Assembly: GCF_030317115.1 (NCBI RefSeq)
Contig: NZ_JASZYF010000030.1
Span: 1-64,000, forward strand
DNA length: 64,000 nt
Origin: Variovorax gracilis
GTDB taxonomy: Bacteria; Pseudomonadota; Gammaproteobacteria; Burkholderiales; Burkholderiaceae_C
Reading direction: 5' to 3'
The position numbers and the translations under genes are program-made. The notes beneath the pieces were generated by a model, which did not search any database, was not told the origin of the DNA, and saw only the letters and a list, made by a program, of their open reading frames with translations. This document shows, piece by piece, positions 43,087-51,957 of this stretch; positions within the stretch are counted from its first letter, which is position 1, and every line of letters begins with the position of its first letter.

Positions 43087-44425
43087 CGTCTCAGACGGTT
43101 TCTCGCTCCAAAGGCCGTCCTGCGCAAAAGCGGGCGCGCGGCAGGGTGCCGAGCCCAGGGGAGGGCGAGCCGAGTGGGTAGGCGATGGCGGCCGGCAGCG
43201 CGAGTCGGCAAGAGGCGTCCCCTCGGCTTCTTGAGGTTTCAACCACGCAGTCACTTTGCCGAGGCAAGGCTGCGTTGTCGCGCTCTCCATTCGTCTTGTC
43301 GTAGCGGTCGATGGCAGCGTCCTGCCTGGGCCGCTGGTGAACCTGAGACTGAGCATCTTTTGACGCTGCGACCATTGACGCTCACGGCTCCGACGAAGGG
43401 GTTTGAGAGCGCCCGTGCCGACCGTCTAAGTTGCCTTCGGCAACTCGTTGCAGTCGTAGGGATAGGGCTTCTCCTCGGGCTGCAATAGCCCGCCGGACGA
43501 AGGCTGAACTTCATGTTTGAGTGCCGCTTCCATGCCGCGATGGTGGCTCATCGTTGCCGGCTTCGCCGTCAGTGCGCACGCATGTCGAACCCCGTGATCG
43601 AAGGTTCGCTCATGGGCCGCAGCCGACCCACGGCGGATAGCAGAGTCGCCGCCCGGAAGCGGTCCTTTGACGTCGGTGATCCCGGCCGGCCAACCGCATT
43701 GAAGAGGCGGGCGACGCAACCTGAAAGTGGGGCTCGCAAGCTGTTGATCTCCTCGGTAATCCAGCGCGACCACCTTGGCAGCACTCAGCGGGCAGCGCGT
43801 CTGCCGGGCGAAGGATGTGCCGAGCGCTCGGTCGCGCACACCGGAGCCGTGAGCCGCTCGGGTACGGTTACCAGAAGCGCCACCACGGTCGCCGACGGCG
43901 GAGGTCAAGAGGGCGGGTATCGAGGCGGTCAAGGAGACCTGCGGCCGCCCCGAACCGACTGACGGGCTCGGGCTTTTGCTCCGGGGCATCGCCATCAGGG
44001 GCGGGCGCGCCCCGTGCGGGACGCACGGCATCGTCTGCGTGCGAATCTGAATCCGTGGCCGGAAGGTGCATTCGCTCGATTCTGACAGGGGCCCGCTGAC
44101 AAGGGCGTGATGCACTGCGCGAAACCGCGGCAAATCACGTCGCCAGGCGTGGATGCCCGGGACGCTCCTGGCGACGAACGTCGCCCGGTGCATGGCGCAG
44201 GGGCGAGCGGGATCACGTCGGTCGCAGGGTGTGGCGCCTTCCGGCTGTCGAGGGGGCTTTCGAGCGGCCCGCACCCGCGCGTATACCCGACGTTGTCGTT
44301 GTCCGTCGCGACGCGAAGGATGTCGCCTGTGGGCGCAACGTCGCGCCGGCGAGGAGTTGCCAACTCGAGTCGTCGGGCATCGCCTTCTTTCCGGTCGATC
44401 GCGCCGCCACCACGCAAGATCGTGG
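43087..44425. other. 1.3-kb region without a recognisable gene
   Basis: All frames give Arg/Ser/Pro/Gly-rich translations. A short minus-strand frame near 43540-43426 (HEVQPSSGGLLQPEEKPYPY, DCNELPKAT) is more protein-like but has no recognised family. No repeat, terminator or transposase piece was found. It may be old pseudogene DNA. Confidence 0.45.
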
Positions 44426-45067
44426 CTACCTGGCCAGGGCCGCGAGCTTCTCCTTGGCACTCTGCAGGAAGCCTGCGCGCTCCACGCCACGCTTCGCCCT
44501 GGTCTCACCTTCCGCGATGAGTTCGAACGCAGTGGCCGCAGCCAGCAGCCTGCCAAGGTGGTCGCGCGTCGTGAGGGCGGCGTGGCGCCTGCTGGAAATC
44601 ACGTGGACCTGGAGGTGCCGGCCGATGGTGGCCGAGACCTTCTGGCAGGCCGCTGACATGGCCGCTTCATCGGGGACCTGCTGGCCGTGCACCACCAGCA
44701 GTTCGATCGTCGCGTCCTTGCCTTCTCCAAGGATGTAGGCGCACAGCACGGAGTCCTTGAACCTGGAACGCAGCATGGTGCGGATCGGTTCCGCCGCCGC
44801 GAACGACTTGAGCGCGATCGAGCGAAGCTCGTTGTAGAACACGAACGACACGTTCGCGCCGACCGTGGCAGCGCCGTCGTCCACCGGCTTGTGGCGGGTC
44901 AGGATGCCGCTGCTCACGAGATGCTCCTGCGTCCGCTCCACATCACCCGCATCCAACTTCGCCTTCTTGGCAAGGTCAGCCACGGAAAACCGGTGGGTCG
45001 GTGCTGCGAAAACAACCTTCAGCAACTTCTGGACTTGCGGAGCGAGGAGAAAATCTGCGGCACTCAT
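44426..45067 (-). CDS. Winged-helix regulator-like protein with putative nucleotidyltransferase-type domain
   Basis: A 213-residue protein from ATG 45067. Residues 1-60 form a winged helix (FLLAPQVQKLLKVVFAAPTH, RFSVADLAKKAKLDAGDVER, HLVSSGILTR). The following part (FKDSVLCAYILGEGKDATIE, LLVVHGQQVPDEAAMSAACQ) resembles small nucleotidyltransferase-like domains fused to HTH proteins, though the catalytic GS...D.D is not evident. The C-terminus is a helical tail (LQSAKEKLAALAR). It diverges from polB with 209 bases between the starts, making it a candidate regulator of that gene, which is inference. Confidence 0.65.
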   Translation of the reverse strand: MSAADFLLAPQVQKLLKVVFAAPTHRFSVADLAKKAKLDAGDVERTQEHLVSSGILTRHKPVDDGAATVGANVSFVFYNELRSIALKSFAAAEPIRTMLRSRFKDSVLCAYILGEGKDATIELLVVHGQQVPDEAAMSAACQKVSATIGRHLQVHVISSRRHAALTTRDHLGRLLAAATAFELIAEGETRAKRGVERAGFLQSAKEKLAALAR

Positions 45068-45276
45068 TCTTGACTGGGGACAACGGCTACTGCGTCACTT
45101 GACGACTGCTCTGGCGCCCCACGAGGCAGAGCGGTCGGCGCCGGTTTTAACATGGAGTGCGTCACCCACGCCTCGCGGCACGATGCGCCGCTGCGTGCCT
45201 GCGGCATGCAGCCCCATCCGGGCGAAAATCGCCGATACCAGCCCCCTGCATTTGTCACCCGATTCCTTCAGCTCTC

Positions 45277-47649
45277 GTGTCCCTCCCTGAACTCAAGGGC
45301 TTCATCCTCACGCGCCGCTGGCGCGATGTCGCGGCCGGCACCGAGATCGAGTACTGGCTCGCCACCGATGCGGGGCCCATGAAAGTGGTCCTGTCCTCCC
45401 AGACCTCGGTCGCATTCGTCGAAACGAAGCACAGGGCGTCGGTCGAAGCGCACCTCGCCGCCCTGCCAGGGTTGGAGGTGCGGGAACTCGACCTGAAGAC
45501 GTTCCGTCAGGAACCTGTCGTCGGCGTCTATGCAAAGCACTTCCGCCCGCTGGGTCGACTGGCTCGCGCGCTCCAGGCCCAGGGCATCGCCCTGCTCGAG
45601 GCCGACGTGCGCCCGCCCGAGCGCTATCTGATGGAACGGTTCATCACGGCGGGCGTGCGGGTGGAAGGAGGCAGGGCAGAGGGCGCTACCCTCCTGGACT
45701 GCAAGCTCAAGCCTGCGCCTCATTTCCGGCCAGCGCTGAAAGTGGTGTCGCTGGACATCGAGACCAGCCCGGACGAGGAACTCTATTCGATCGCACTGGA
45801 CGGCACGGCGGATCGTGTGGTCCTCATGCTGGGCGAGCCGCCTTTCGAGCCGGAGGAGCCCCTGGACTTCTCGCTCGTCTATTGCCCGAGCCGCACGGCG
45901 ATGCTCGAGCAGCTCATCGACTGGTTCGCGCGGAACGACCCGGACGTCATCATCGGCTGGAGCGTCATCCAGTTCGACCTGCGCGTCCTGCAAAAGGCCG
46001 CCGACGCTTGCGGGACTCAGCTCCTGCTCGGGCGAGAACGCGGAGCCATCGATTGGCGGACCCATCCCGGAAAGCAGGGCTACCTGTTCGCTGCCGTGCC
46101 CGGCCGGGTGGTCATCGACGGCATCGACGCGCTCAAGGCCGCGTCGTGGAGCTTTCCTTCCTTCAGCCTTGAAGCCGTCTCCCAAGCGTTGCTGGGTGAG
46201 GGCAAGGCCATCGGCGACGCGTACGACAAGATGGCCGAGATCGAGCGACGGTACCAGGAAGACAAGCCCGCGCTCGCCACCTACAACCTCCGCGACTGCG
46301 AACTGGTGCTGCGCATCTTCGACCAGGCGAAGCTGCTGCAATTCATGATGGAACGTGCGCACGCCACGGGCCTGCCGATGGACCACTTCGGCGGCTCCAT
46401 CGCTGCCTTCAGCCACCACTATCTGCCGCGGATGCATCGCCTGGGCTACGTGGCGCCGAACGTGGGAGAAATTCCCAGCAAGGCCTTTCCTGGTGGCTAC
46501 GTGATGGACTCGAAACCAGGGTTCTACGACTCCGTCGTTGTCCTGGACTACAAGAGCCTCTACCCCTCGATCATTCGAACATTCCTGGTCGACCCCGTGG
46601 GCTTCGTGGAAGGCTCGAACGCCAGCGACCCGGCAATGGTCATCCAGGGACCGCGAGGGACCGCTTTTTCGCGCGAGAAGCATTGCCTGCCGGAGATCGT
46701 GACCACCCTCTGGCGGTCCCGGGACGAGGCCAAGCGGGTCCGCAACGCGTCACTGTCCCAAGCCCTGAAGCTGCTCATGAACTCCTTCGCCGGCGTACTC
46801 GGCGCAGCCGACTGCCGCTTCTTCAATCCCCAGGTCGTCTCCGCCATCACCCTGCGCGGGCACGAGATGATGAAGCTCACGCGCACGTTCGTCGAGGAGC
46901 GGGGCTACGAGGCCATCTACGGCGACACCGACTCCATCTTCATCTGGCTGAAGCGCAGCCACACCAACGAGGAAGCTCACGCCATCGCGGCAACCCTGGT
47001 GAGGGACATCAACGACTGGTGGACGCGGACCCTCCGCGAGGAGCAGGGCCTGGAGAACTTCCTCGAAATCGAGTTCGACACCCACTTCAAGAAGTTCTTC
47101 ATGCCCACCATTCGCGGCTCGGACGTCGGCAGCAAGAAGCGCTACGCAGGCCTGAGCGTCGATGCCGCGGGCAAGGAGCAGATGGTCTACCGCGGCCTGG
47201 AGATGGCCCGCAGCGACTGGACCCCGTTGGCGCGCCAGTTCCAGGAGGGCCTGCTCTCGCGCATCTTCCGCGGCGACCCCTACCAGGAGTTCGTGATCGA
47301 TTACGCGCAGTCGACACTCGCCGGCCGGAAGGATGACCTTCTCATCTACACGAAGCGCTTGCGCCATCGCCTCGATGCCTACCTGGTCAACGTGCCGCCG
47401 CAGGTGCGCGCCGCGCGCATGGCGGACGAGTACAACGGGCGGATGAATCGACCTCGGCAGTATCAGAAGGGCGGTTGGATCCGGTACGTCATGACGCAAA
47501 ACGGGCCCGAGCCCCTGGAAACGCGCCATTCCCGCATCGACTACGAGCACTACCTGAGCAAGCAGCTGCAGCCGATCGCCGACGCCATCCTCCAGCCGAT
47601 GGGGGAGAACTTCCTGTCCGTGACAAGCGCACAGCAGGGGCTTTTCTGA
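45277..47649 (+). CDS. polB: DNA polymerase II (family B)
   Basis: A 790-residue family-B polymerase, similar in length to Escherichia coli PolB (783). The N-terminus GFILTRRWRDVAAGTEIEYW is characteristic. The 3'-5' exonuclease has Exo I SLDIETSP, Exo II WSVIQFDLRVL and Exo III YNLRDCELV. Polymerase motifs: A VLDYKSLYPSII, B ALKLLMNSFAGVLG, C YGDTDSIF, and KKRYAGLS. The frame is open from 45157, but homology starts at GTG 45277 (VSLPELKGFI), which I take as the start. In E. coli the enzyme is SOS-induced and restarts stalled forks; no LexA box was evident to me upstream here. Confidence 0.93.
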   Translation: MSLPELKGFILTRRWRDVAAGTEIEYWLATDAGPMKVVLSSQTSVAFVETKHRASVEAHLAALPGLEVRELDLKTFRQEPVVGVYAKHFRPLGRLARALQAQGIALLEADVRPPERYLMERFITAGVRVEGGRAEGATLLDCKLKPAPHFRPALKVVSLDIETSPDEELYSIALDGTADRVVLMLGEPPFEPEEPLDFSLVYCPSRTAMLEQLIDWFARNDPDVIIGWSVIQFDLRVLQKAADACGTQLLLGRERGAIDWRTHPGKQGYLFAAVPGRVVIDGIDALKAASWSFPSFSLEAVSQALLGEGKAIGDAYDKMAEIERRYQEDKPALATYNLRDCELVLRIFDQAKLLQFMMERAHATGLPMDHFGGSIAAFSHHYLPRMHRLGYVAPNVGEIPSKAFPGGYVMDSKPGFYDSVVVLDYKSLYPSIIRTFLVDPVGFVEGSNASDPAMVIQGPRGTAFSREKHCLPEIVTTLWRSRDEAKRVRNASLSQALKLLMNSFAGVLGAADCRFFNPQVVSAITLRGHEMMKLTRTFVEERGYEAIYGDTDSIFIWLKRSHTNEEAHAIAATLVRDINDWWTRTLREEQGLENFLEIEFDTHFKKFFMPTIRGSDVGSKKRYAGLSVDAAGKEQMVYRGLEMARSDWTPLARQFQEGLLSRIFRGDPYQEFVIDYAQSTLAGRKDDLLIYTKRLRHRLDAYLVNVPPQVRAARMADEYNGRMNRPRQYQKGGWIRYVMTQNGPEPLETRHSRIDYEHYLSKQLQPIADAILQPMGENFLSVTSAQQGLF

Positions 47650-48598
47650 ACCTCTCCGCACGGCTCGATCCCGTCCGTCGGGATCACTGGGTGAGTGGTG
47701 GAGCCAACCTTCCATTCAAACCGGGGTGCAGGCACGAACCTCCTCCCTGAGAGGGTTGCTGTTCCCCGCAGGCCATTGAGAGTCGGACGCGCCGGGTCGC
47801 GGGACCCCGGCCCTCCCCACCGGGCCGCCGCTCGCGTGGTGGGGCCGAACAAACCGGGCATGAACGCGGCAGCGCGTGTGTCGTTGGGCCTCCGGCTCTT
47901 TTCCTTCCCGTCCATAAAACCGTCGCAAGCGTCGACTGCGGTGGGATCTCCAGCAGTTCGACAGGGTCGCGATGTGCGAAGACCCACGCGTCAGCGTCTC
48001 CGCGGGGCTTGAAGGGCGCCCGATCGTGCGCTATTGCCATCCCGGTTTCGGCTGGACCCCCTTTCATCGAACGCCCCTCTCTGCCGCCTCTGTGATCGAA
48101 AGGCTCGAACTGCTCCTGTCAGCGCCCGATCGCCCCGAGGGACCGGTGCAGTCAACGCCCGCGACCCGACGCGCACCCCACCTCCGGCGCCCGCGGCAGC
48201 CGTCTCGCCGGCAGGCAAGGTGACGCCGCGCAGGCGCGCCACCGGCGCGTCCGCCGTCCGTGCGCCGCCGTCATATGCGCCTACAAGGCAACAGTCCTTC
48301 GGCCTAGCTTGGGGCGCGCTGGCGTGACGCAGGCTCTCGGCACCATGCCACGCCACGCACGAACCCTCACCCCTCGGACCCGCGTTCAACCACGGCGCCC
48401 AGTGGGCTGGAGGACGCAGCGGGGGGGGGCATTCCTGGCATGCGGGCCCTTCAAGGCGGAGTGCGCCGACCCCACCGCCGAATCCCTCGACCTTCTGCTG
48501 TCGAACGCCGCCGGCGCTTCGGCCGGGCGAGCCATGGAACGGCATCGCGCCCGGGTCCTGCCTGAGCGCTTCGCCCACGGCCGCGGAGGCCGTTGCTG
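47650..48598. other. Long region without a recognisable gene
   Basis: No conserved protein in any frame. A minus-strand frame near 48067 (MKGGPAETGMAIAHDRAPFK, ADAWVFAHRDPVELLEIPP) is somewhat protein-like and could be debris. A run of ten G lies near 48420. No terminator for polB was identified. Confidence 0.4.
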
Positions 48599-49609
48599 AT
48601 GGCCACGCATCGCGCGGCGGCCGGCCGACCGGTCCTGAATCTCGCGCTGCAAGGCGGCGGGGCGCATGGTGCCTTCACCTGGGGCGTCCTTGACTGCCTG
48701 CTGGAGCAGGACGACTTCGACATCGGCCATGTCAGCGGAACCAGCGCCGGCGCCCTCAACGGTGCCGCGCTGGTGAGCGGCCTGGCCGCTGGCGGAAAGG
48801 CAGCTGCCAAGGACAGTCTGGCCTTGCTCTGGCACAAGGTCGCCCAGGTCGGTGCGCCGCTGACCTTCCTGCTGCTGCCCCTGCGCAAGCCGGGCATGGG
48901 CGTCTGGGACGACGCCATGCCACTGCTGTCGCCGTACCAGACCAATCCGGTGGCGCTGGAGCCCCTGCGGCATGTGCTGGGCGCCGTGGTGGACCTCGAC
49001 GCGCTGAGGACGTCCAGGTCGCAGCTTTTCGTCAACGCCGTCAACGTGCACACCGGGCGCTCCCGCGTCTTCGGGCCGCACGACATGTCGCTCGATGCCA
49101 TCCTGGCGTCCGCCTGTGCGCCCCTCATGTTCCAGGCTGCGCAGATCGAGCGCGAGTCGTACTGGGACGGCAGCTACGCTGGCAACCCGATGCTGTGGCC
49201 CCTGTACCAGCACCGCCTCGACGTCGACATCCTGATGGTCGAGCTCACGCCGCTTCATCGGCCGGAAACGCCGACGACGGCCAAGAACATCCTGAACCGC
49301 ATCAATGAAATTGCCTCGATCAACGGGCTGGTCTCGGAGTTGCGAGCGCTGGACAGCATCAACCGCAACGTGGCCGAGGCGGACATCCGGATGCATCTGC
49401 TGAGCCTGCCCGAGGAAGGCTCCGAGATCCGGATCGAGCCCTCCATCAAGCGCACCGTCGGCGCAGGCCTGTTCCAGGCCCTCCGGCAAGACGGGCACAA
49501 GGCGTGTGAACGGTGGCTCGAAGACAACCTCGCAAGGATCGGTGCCGAGTCCTCGCTCGATGTCCAGGCCCGGTATCTCGAGCCCTATGCCCAGCCGGCG
49601 AGGCGTTGA
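48599..49609 (+). CDS. Patatin-like phospholipase
   Basis: A 336-residue patatin-family acyl hydrolase. LNLALQGGGAHGAFTWGVLD gives the oxyanion loop, GTSAGALNGA the nucleophile (G-x-S-x-G, Ser about residue 50), and WDGSYAGNP the DG(G/S) element with the catalytic Asp (about 192). A C-terminal block (MVELTPLHRPETPTTAKNIL, NRINEIASINGLVSELRALD) matches the subgroup common in proteobacteria. GGAGG lies before ATG 48599. It likely hydrolyses acyl esters of lipids; whether intracellular or exported cannot be told, as no signal peptide is present. Confidence 0.9.
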   Translation: MATHRAAAGRPVLNLALQGGGAHGAFTWGVLDCLLEQDDFDIGHVSGTSAGALNGAALVSGLAAGGKAAAKDSLALLWHKVAQVGAPLTFLLLPLRKPGMGVWDDAMPLLSPYQTNPVALEPLRHVLGAVVDLDALRTSRSQLFVNAVNVHTGRSRVFGPHDMSLDAILASACAPLMFQAAQIERESYWDGSYAGNPMLWPLYQHRLDVDILMVELTPLHRPETPTTAKNILNRINEIASINGLVSELRALDSINRNVAEADIRMHLLSLPEEGSEIRIEPSIKRTVGAGLFQALRQDGHKACERWLEDNLARIGAESSLDVQARYLEPYAQPARR

Positions 49610-49830
49610 CCGGATGGCTTTCGCAACCCGCGCCAAGATGTGCCAGCCTCAGCATGCGAGCCTTCCTCCGCTCGACCCCAGGTCCCAGGCGCGCGCGCTG
49701 CCTCCGGGCGCGGTGTCGTCGCGGCCCGTTGCGGCAGCCGAGTGCGGGGCTCCTCACGATGACGTTCCCAACCGCTGTCAAGCAAGGCGCCGTCGCTGCG
49801 ACGTTCACGGTCCTCGCCCGACCTGGTGAC

Positions 49831-50541
49831 ATGATCGGCGTCGTCGTTCCCGCACACAACGAGCAGGAGGTGATCGTCGATTGCGTCCGAGCCGTTCTCC
49901 ACGCTGCGGGGAGCAGGCGCCTGGACGGCGAGCCCGTCGAACTGGTGGTCGTGGCGGATTCGTGCACCGATGACACCTCGGCGCTGGCGCGCCAGGCCGG
50001 AGCCGCAACGCTGGCGGTGAATGCCCGCAACGTCGGCGCAGCGCGCGCCGCCGGTGCCGACGCGCTCCTCGCCAAAGGTGCCCGATGGCTCGCCTTCACC
50101 GATGCCGATACCCTGGTCTCGCCGGACTGGATCGCCGAGCAGCTCGACCTGAAAGCCGACGTGGTCTGCGGCACCGTCGGCGTCGACGACTGGACGCCTC
50201 ACGGGGAGCATGCGGAGCTGTTGCGCTGGCATTTCTCGCAGACCTATTTCGACGTCGAGTCACATCGGCATGTGCACGGGGCGAACCTCGGGGTGTCCGC
50301 CGACGCCTATCTGCGCGCCGGCGGCTTTCGGCCGCTCGCCTGCAGCGAGGACGTCGAGTTGGTCAAGGCCCTCGAGGCCACCGGTGCGCGCATCGCCTGG
50401 ACCTCCCGCCCGCGGGTCACCACGAGCGCCAGGCGCGTGGCCCGCGCATCCGGCGGGTTCGCGGACGCGTTGATCCACGCCGTCGCCTGGCGCCTGGCGG
50501 CCGCGTCGGCCGATGCCACGCCACTGGGAGCGGCGCCATGA
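49831..50541 (+). CDS. Family-2 glycosyltransferase
   Basis: A 236-residue GT-A enzyme. MIGVVVPAHNEQEVIVDCVR is the nucleotide-sugar-binding start, LVVVADSCTDDT the conserved turn, and WLAFTDADTLVSPDW the DxD metal site (about residues 90-100); ACSEDVELVKAL is the ED catalytic-base element. I prefer ATG 49831, where the fold begins; ATG 49759 in the same frame would add 24 residues. No membrane segment. Its stop overlaps the next start (ATGA at 50538), so the two genes are translationally coupled. Acceptor unknown. Confidence 0.85.
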   Translation: MIGVVVPAHNEQEVIVDCVRAVLHAAGSRRLDGEPVELVVVADSCTDDTSALARQAGAATLAVNARNVGAARAAGADALLAKGARWLAFTDADTLVSPDWIAEQLDLKADVVCGTVGVDDWTPHGEHAELLRWHFSQTYFDVESHRHVHGANLGVSADAYLRAGGFRPLACSEDVELVKALEATGARIAWTSRPRVTTSARRVARASGGFADALIHAVAWRLAAASADATPLGAAP

Positions 50542-51071
50542 GCGAACTCGCGGAACTCTTCGCGCGCGACTTTCCCGTCTGGCACATGATCGCGCGCGGC
50601 ACCGTGGTCTACTGGTTCCTCCTGCTGGTCTTCCGCTTCGTCCTGCGCCGGGATGTCGGCTCGATGGGGGTGGCCGATCTCCTCTTCGTGGTGCTGGTGG
50701 CCGATGCGGCCAGCAATGCCATGCAAGGCGAATACAAGTCCATCAACGATGGCCTGGTGTTGCTCGCCACGCTCGTCGCGTGGAACTTCGGGCTCGACTG
50801 GCTCAGCTATCGCTTCGAGGCCGTGGCCAGGTTCCTGGAACCCCAGCCCGAGGTGCTCATCCGACACGGGCGTGTGAATCGCAAGGCCCTCAAGCGTGAA
50901 ATGATCACGATGGACGAGCTGGAAAGCAAACTGCGAGAAGCGGGCGTCGAGAAGGTGTCGGAGGTCCGGGTGGCACGCCTCGAAGGCGACGGCAAGCTCA
51001 GCGTGTTCAAGGGTGCTTCGAGTGCGAAACAACCCGAAGCCCCTGACAAGGCCAGCCCTCCCGGCGCCTAG
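50538..51071 (+). CDS. DUF421/YetF-family membrane protein
   Basis: A 177-residue protein. Three membrane segments (MIARGTVVYWFLLLVFRFVL; GVADLLFVVLVADAASNAMQ; DGLVLLATLVAWNFGLDWLS) are followed by the DUF421 cytoplasmic domain: EPQPEVLIRHGRVNRKALKR, then MDELESKLREAGVEKVSEVR. The tail is Lys/Pro/Ala-rich. Family members such as YetF are inner-membrane proteins of unclear function. The start overlaps the glycosyltransferase stop by four bases. Confidence 0.85.
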   Translation: MSELAELFARDFPVWHMIARGTVVYWFLLLVFRFVLRRDVGSMGVADLLFVVLVADAASNAMQGEYKSINDGLVLLATLVAWNFGLDWLSYRFEAVARFLEPQPEVLIRHGRVNRKALKREMITMDELESKLREAGVEKVSEVRVARLEGDGKLSVFKGASSAKQPEAPDKASPPGA

Positions 51072-51166
51072 CCTGCCGTTCGGCACGCCTGCCCCACGGC
51101 CAGGTCTTCAAGCCATCTCGCGGCGTCAAACGCCGGCGGCGCCTTGCCGGTCGGCGTCGCTGGTTC

Positions 51167-51472
51167 TCACTTGGAATCAGGCGCCTTCTTGCCGTCGGCT
51201 GCTGCCGGATGCTTGGGCTTGTTGTCCTTTGCCATGGAATCCTTGCCCGTCGGCTCCGGGGCTGCGGCGGCCGTGCTCTTTGCTTTCTCCTCCTTGCTCA
51301 CAGCCGGATGGTCGCTCAGTGGCTTGGCATCCTTGGTGGTCACGGATGGGTCTTGGGGGTTCGGCGCGGTCGGCCCGGTCGAGCCGCCGCCAGGGGCTGC
51401 GGTCTGCGCGATCACGGAAGCAGATCCGAGTGCCAGGCAGGCAGCGAGCACCGCCGTTGTGACTGTTCTCAT
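51167..51472 (-). CDS. Small exported Lys/Ala/Pro-rich protein
   Basis: A 101-residue protein from ATG 51472, with AAGGAGACACC upstream. Signal peptide MRTVTTAVLAACLALGSASV with cleavage after VIAQ (about residue 23). The mature part is low complexity (AKPLSDHPAVSKEEKAKSTA; DSMAKDNKPKHPAAADGKKA) and probably disordered in the periplasm. No family was recognised. Convergent with the DUF421 gene. Confidence 0.65.
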   Translation of the reverse strand: MRTVTTAVLAACLALGSASVIAQTAAPGGGSTGPTAPNPQDPSVTTKDAKPLSDHPAVSKEEKAKSTAAAAPEPTGKDSMAKDNKPKHPAAADGKKAPDSK

Positions 51473-51957
51473 GGTGTCTCCTTGCAGATGATTCGAGGTC
51501 ACCACTGGGCGCCGTTTGGCGGGGATCCACTGCGCGCCGTCGCCGCTGCTCACTGTGGGCATGCGCCTACCCTCGATCCTGTCGGGTCGGTCGATGCAGC
51601 ACCCGAAGCGGCGCGAACTCATCTCGCGGCGACCCTGATTGAGGACTCGAGCCTGGCGTCCTGCGCGGGCGTGCGAGCTTCATCAGGGTCCCTGTCGCTG
51701 ATGCTTCCATGCAGCCCTTCCTGATGCGGCGTGCCGGATCGAGAGGTCGCTGTCAGGGACAGATCGCGCTCGAATGGCGACGCTGCCACTTGCGTCGGAA
51801 CGCTACCGGATGCGACTACTTGTAAGTTCTTGTCGCACGCTACCCCTTGGCGCGTGCCTACAGGGCGCACCGCCGGCGACATCTTCAAATGCAGCTTCCA
51901 TCCGGCAGGGCTCGACACGGCGGTCGTGAACGGGTTGCCGGGCTCAAGGAGCGAACC

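Noticed and set aside
43426..44556. 376-residue minus-strand open frame
   Set aside because: Arg/Ser/Pro-rich throughout without any domain; it overlaps the end of the winged-helix gene and looks like chance.
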